Part shown: positions 7,288 through 9,951 of the stretch, one piece after another
Layout: every line of letters starts with the position of its first letter
How positions within the stretch are numbered: the first letter of the stretch is position 1
Source: Burkholderiaceae bacterium
GTDB taxonomy: Bacteria > Pseudomonadota > Gammaproteobacteria > Burkholderiales > Burkholderiaceae
DNA length: 9,951 nucleotides
Reading direction: 5' to 3'
NCBI GenBank assembly: GCA_947461805.1
Contig: CANHMJ010000047.1
Coordinates: 1 to 9,951, forward strand
Program-made: the position numbers and the translations under genes
Notes under the pieces: generated by a model
The model's input: only the letters and a program-made list of their open reading frames with translations
Database searches by the model: none
What the model was told of the DNA's origin: nothing

Positions 7288-7938
7288 TTAGCTTTGGTTT
7301 GCAATCTCTGGCGTGAGCGTAAAGGATACGCCAGCCTGTTGGAGTAGGGTAGCCATTTCAAATAGGGGTAGCCCCATGATGCCGCTATAACTCCCGACGA
7401 TTCTGCGGATAAATGCACCGCCTAGGCCTTGGATGCCGTAAGCACCCGCTTTGCCATAGGGTTCTTGGCTAGCAATGTAGGCCTTAATTAGGGGATCGCT
7501 GAGCAGCATAAATTCCACTTCCGATACCTGTACCAGGCTAATGGGTTTTGCGAACTGCTGCGGAATCAAGGCAACCGCTGTCAGTACGTGGTGGGTTTGA
7601 CCGCTGAGCAAGCGTAAGATGCGCTCCGCATCCGCAGCATCTTCGGGCTTACCCAAGATCTGTGCAGCATCGCTGTTGGGAAGACTCACGGTGGTATCGG
7701 CGCATAAAATTGGCGCCCATGGCAGGTTTCTTTTTGCCCAGCGCCGTAGTGCAGCATCGCATTTCGCCAGCGTCACGCGTTCAACGTAAGTCCTGGCCTT
7801 TTCATTGGGAAGTGGCAGTTCGATTGCTTCTGCATTCTCATCACTGTCTGGTAAGAGTAATTCAAAACGCACGCCCAATTGCGTCAATAATTCCTGGCGA
7901 CGCGGGCTCTGGGATGCAAGGTAGAGAAAAGAATGCAT
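7288..7938 (-). CDS. maf: Maf family nucleotide pyrophosphatase (YhdE-like, dTTP/UTP type)
   Basis: Hydrolyses non-canonical or excess nucleoside triphosphates to the monophosphate and pyrophosphate. The YhdE subgroup prefers dTTP, UTP and modified pyrimidines. With the ATG at 7938 it has 216 residues. The substrate-binding start LYLASQSPRRQELL (residues 5-18), the acidic CADTTVSL (D81), ILGKPEDA (94-101) and EPYGKAGAYGIQG (159-171) followed by GSYSGIMGLPL are all present. The KAGAYGIQG and GSYS pattern favours the YhdE branch over the YceF m7GTP branch. The stop lies one base before rng, an adjacency also seen in E. coli (yhdE-cafA). A further ATG at 7995 would add 19 residues (MDNFARPPLPPRISALPLA) and overlap rlmH by 40 bases. 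I prefer 7938 because the Maf fold begins there, although no good ribosome site is seen for it. Confidence 0.94.
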   Translation of the reverse strand: MHSFLYLASQSPRRQELLTQLGVRFELLLPDSDENAEAIELPLPNEKARTYVERVTLAKCDAALRRWAKRNLPWAPILCADTTVSLPNSDAAQILGKPEDAADAERILRLLSGQTHHVLTAVALIPQQFAKPISLVQVSEVEFMLLSDPLIKAYIASQEPYGKAGAYGIQGLGGAFIRRIVGSYSGIMGLPLFEMATLLQQAGVSFTLTPEIANQS

Positions 7939-7955
7939 TGCTAAAGGAAGGGCGC

Positions 7956-8399
7956 TTATTCGCGGTGGTAAGGGTGGCCTTGCAAAATTGTCCATGCCCG
8001 GTAAAGTTGTTCGGTTAATAAGACCCGCGCCATCGCATGCGGTAAGGTGAGGCTCGATAAACGCCAAATGGCATCGACCTTTTGCTTGATACTGTCATCC
8101 AAGCCATCTGCACCGCCAATAACAAAAGCGATATCACCCCCATCTTGGCGCCATTGTGCTAATTGATTCGCAAGAGCTTGAGTACTAAGGTCCTTGCCGC
8201 GTTCATCCATTGCAATCAGGCGCACTCCTTTGGGAATAGCTGCATTGATCTTGATTGCTTCCTTGGCGGGGGAGAGATCGGGTTTGATTTCTTTGAGCTC
8301 GATGCTGCAGTCGGCTGGCATGCGCTTGAGATAGTCGTTACAGGCGTTTGATACCCAGTCTGGCATCTTATGGCCTACTGCAATGATGATGAGACGCAT
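7956..8399 (-). CDS. rlmH: 23S rRNA (pseudouridine1915-N3)-methyltransferase RlmH
   Basis: SPOUT-class methyltransferase that uses S-adenosylmethionine to methylate pseudouridine 1915 in helix 69 of 23S rRNA, late, on assembled 70S ribosomes. The 147-residue product is near the family length of about 155. The N-terminus is MRLIIIAVGHKMPDWV, the SAM-binding trefoil knot shows FVIGGADGL (residues 92-100), and the hallmark C-terminus is LTLPHAMARVLLTEQLYRAW followed by HPYHRE (142-147). It follows rsfS by 39 bases and precedes maf by 17. The rsfS-rlmH pairing is conserved in many bacteria and joins two ribosome-directed functions. Confidence 0.97.
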   Translation of the reverse strand: MRLIIIAVGHKMPDWVSNACNDYLKRMPADCSIELKEIKPDLSPAKEAIKINAAIPKGVRLIAMDERGKDLSTQALANQLAQWRQDGGDIAFVIGGADGLDDSIKQKVDAIWRLSSLTLPHAMARVLLTEQLYRAWTILQGHPYHRE

Positions 8400-8438
8400 G
8401 TTTGACTAGAGGGCAACGATATAGCCAGACTTACTGAC

Positions 8439-8834
8439 TTAGTCCTCATCCTCATCGGAAAATTCACTGGCTTTCGCAAGGCCCTTAACGCCAGCTAATT
8501 TAACGCGCACTGGCTTGGCTCCCCACATGCCCTCGAGTTGATAGTAGGAGCGCAGCATGGGCTGCAAAATATGCACAACGATGTCGCCGCAATCCACCAA
8601 GACCCATTCGCCTGTTTCCAGCCCTTCGATTGAAATCACTTCTCCGCCTTTGCTGTTGACTTCTTCCTTAACTGACATCGCCAGCGAGCGGGTTTGACGG
8701 TTGCTCGAGCCGGTTGCGATAATCACGCGGTCGAATAACTCGCTGAGTTTGGTGGTGTCATAGACACGAATATCCTGTGCCTTGACATCTTCTAGGGCAT
8801 CAATAATGGTGCGTTGTAATTTACGTAGGTCCAT
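8439..8834 (-). CDS. rsfS: Ribosome silencing factor RsfS (Iojap family)
   Basis: Binds ribosomal protein L14 (uL14) on the large subunit and blocks joining with the 30S subunit, lowering translation in starvation or stationary phase. The product has 131 residues. Family motifs include LEDVKAQDIRVYDT (residues 14-27), DRVIIATGSSNRQTRSLA (35-52), GLETGEWVLVDCGDIVVHI (71-89), and YYQLEGMWG (97-105). The domain ends near residue 112. A tail of about 18 residues closes with SDEDED, encoded partly by two copies of the hexamer GATGAG; its role is unknown. It lies 28 bases after nadD and 39 bases before rlmH, the usual order. Confidence 0.96.
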   Translation of the reverse strand: MDLRKLQRTIIDALEDVKAQDIRVYDTTKLSELFDRVIIATGSSNRQTRSLAMSVKEEVNSKGGEVISIEGLETGEWVLVDCGDIVVHILQPMLRSYYQLEGMWGAKPVRVKLAGVKGLAKASEFSDEDED

Positions 8835-8862
8835 AGTGTCTTTTAATAATTAGAGGGAGATC

Positions 8863-9567
8863 TTATCTCGATTGGGAATAAAGACCTAACTTCTCAACTA
8901 GATCCAGCACTTCACTGGGTATTTGCTCAGCTAATGGGGTGTTTGGGTTAATGCCACCAGTAGCCAGTTGTTTGCGGATGGCAATCGATGAGAGGTACAT
9001 GTCTAGCATTTGGTCTAAGTAAATCGACCCACAAGGTGCCAGATCTAGTAATCGCGCATCACTGGTTTGGTGTGCCTGAATGAAGCGACCCAGTTCAGAA
9101 GTGGGGTCGATCGTGAGGGTAAATTCAGGGCGCCGTGCCACGGCCAAATGGACCTCTTTGAGTAAATACTGCCAGTCTTGCCAGGTGTCGATTTGCATCA
9201 GGCTATCGGCTCCCATTAGCCAAATGAGATGGGTTGAGCTGCCATAGCGTTGACGCAGGGCAATCGCGGTATCGATCGTGTAGCTTGGCCCTTGGCGGTC
9301 GAGCTCAATGCGGTCAACTTCAATTGGAATCTGAATACCCTCATCGCCCAATAATCGATTGAGGGCAATGGCAGCAGCCTGCGTTAATTGATAGCGCGTT
9401 TCCGGTGGGGTAATAAAAGCCGATTTTTGCCAAGGGTTGCCGCTGGGAATCAGCAGTAAGCGATCAAGCTGAAATAACCGTGCAAAGTGCGCTGCAACCC
9501 TCAAATGCGCCCAATGCGGGGGATCAAAGGTGCCGCCTAAGATGCCAATTTTTTCTGGTGCAGTCAA
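8863..9567 (-). CDS. nadD: Nicotinate-nucleotide adenylyltransferase
   Basis: Transfers AMP from ATP to nicotinate mononucleotide to form deamido-NAD, the shared penultimate step of NAD synthesis. The product has 234 residues (E. coli NadD 213). The nucleotidyltransferase motif GGTFDPPHWAH lies at residues 11-21 (HWAH being the HxxH element). PSGNPWQK (41-48), GPSYTIDT (93-100) and MGADSL (118-123) fit the NadD substrate pocket. YLSSIAIRKQL (191-201) corresponds to the family's ISSTxIR motif, with I in place of the usual T. The start is TTG: the in-frame codon just before it is the TAA stop of hemF, and no ATG occurs before the GGTFDP motif, so TTG is the only usual start that keeps the active site. 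No Shine-Dalgarno is visible, so initiation probably depends on ribosomes finishing hemF. Confidence 0.96.
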   Translation of the reverse strand: MTAPEKIGILGGTFDPPHWAHLRVAAHFARLFQLDRLLLIPSGNPWQKSAFITPPETRYQLTQAAAIALNRLLGDEGIQIPIEVDRIELDRQGPSYTIDTAIALRQRYGSSTHLIWLMGADSLMQIDTWQDWQYLLKEVHLAVARRPEFTLTIDPTSELGRFIQAHQTSDARLLDLAPCGSIYLDQMLDMYLSSIAIRKQLATGGINPNTPLAEQIPSEVLDLVEKLGLYSQSR

Positions 9568-9951
9568 TTAGGCTAACCAGTCGCGGGGCTTTAAGTAGTA
9601 ATCGTAGAGTTTTGCCTCGGGAGTATTGGGTTCAGGTGTCCAGTTATAGCGCCACGTTACAACCGGCGGCATGGACATCAGAATGGATTCCGATCGCCCG
9701 CCCGACTGCAGGCCAAAAATCGTGCCGCGGTCAAAAATAAGGTTGTATTCAACATAACGGCCACGGCGGTATTCCTGAAAATCGCGCTCGGCTTGGGTGT
9801 ATGGCTCTTGGTAGCGACGCTCTAAGATCGGTAAATAGGCTTCAATGAATGCATCACCCACAGCGCGCGTCATCGCAAAACTACGCTCAAACCCGAGCTC
9901 ATTAAAGTCATCAAAAAAGACGCCCCCAATGCCCCGTGGTTCATTGCGGTG
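9568..9951 (-). CDS. hemF: Oxygen-dependent coproporphyrinogen III oxidase, C-terminal part (5' end outside window)
   Basis: Aerobic heme-pathway enzyme that oxidatively decarboxylates two propionates of coproporphyrinogen III to give protoporphyrinogen IX. Only the last 127 residues are inside the window; the frame is open to the right edge and about 170-180 N-terminal residues are missing by comparison with E. coli HemF (299). The visible part begins within the family signature, HRNEPRGIGGVFFDDFN (residues 1-17), which carries the conserved aspartates of the active site. RRGRYVEYNLIFDRGTIFGL (62-81) and SGGRSESILMSMPP (83-96) are also strongly conserved in this family. The TAA stop directly abuts the TTG start of nadD in the same frame. 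It is the first visible gene of the minus-strand run, whose promoter lies outside. Confidence 0.97.
   Translation of the reverse strand, partial: HRNEPRGIGGVFFDDFNELGFERSFAMTRAVGDAFIEAYLPILERRYQEPYTQAERDFQEYRRGRYVEYNLIFDRGTIFGLQSGGRSESILMSMPPVVTWRYNWTPEPNTPEAKLYDYYLKPRDWLA

Noticed and set aside
7287..7418. 44-codon N-terminal extension of the RNase G frame
   Set aside because: It overlaps the conserved KAGAYGIQG to GSYS part of maf in another frame, and RNase G is full length from the ATG at 7286.
7662..8018. 118-codon open frame on the plus strand across maf and rlmH
   Set aside because: It is antisense to two clearly conserved genes and its translation resembles no family I know.
1..9951. 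Mobile element, defence system, CRISPR array or RNA gene
   Set aside because: All but about 120 bases are taken up by recognisable housekeeping or LPS genes on one strand or the other, with no repeat array, terminal inverted repeats or tRNA-like fold noticed by eye.

Overview
The window looks like an ordinary housekeeping stretch of a betaproteobacterial chromosome. The protein sequences and the gene order hemF-nadD-rsfS-rlmH-maf-rng point to Burkholderiales, and a Polynucleobacter-like freshwater bacterium is my best guess. That placement is inference from sequence style and was not searched. Base composition appears fairly even throughout. I see no transposase, integrase, phage gene, CRISPR array, tRNA or rRNA, and no non-coding gap longer than about 40 bases.

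Layout. (1) Positions 1-2451, plus strand: the C-terminal two thirds of dnaE, the replicative DNA polymerase III alpha subunit, cut by the left window edge. (2) 2463-4033, minus strand: two family-2 glycosyltransferases joined by a 4-base ATGA overlap. The first in transcription order resembles the WaaE/KdtX group of LPS inner-core transferases; the second has a galactosyltransferase-type C-terminal motif. (3) 4044-5807, plus strand: msbA, the lipid A-core flippase, divergent from the glycosyltransferases with only 10 bases between the two start codons. (4) 5823-9951, minus strand: a tight run read as hemF (cut by the right edge), nadD, rsfS, rlmH, maf, rng. Gaps in this run are 0, 28, 39, 17 and 1 bases, so it is probably one operon.

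Functionally, regions 2 and 3 form a small envelope module: two enzymes that probably decorate the LPS core, and the ABC transporter that flips the product across the inner membrane. Region 4 mixes cofactor synthesis (heme, NAD), ribosome control (RsfS, RlmH), nucleotide sanitation (Maf) and RNA processing (RNase G), a grouping common in betaproteobacteria.

No previously undescribed system is apparent. The points worth a second look concern gene junctions: the shared start region of the glycosyltransferase and msbA with a perfect inverted repeat, the hemF stop directly abutting an in-frame TTG start of nadD, and the very short convergent junctions with only weak terminator candidates.
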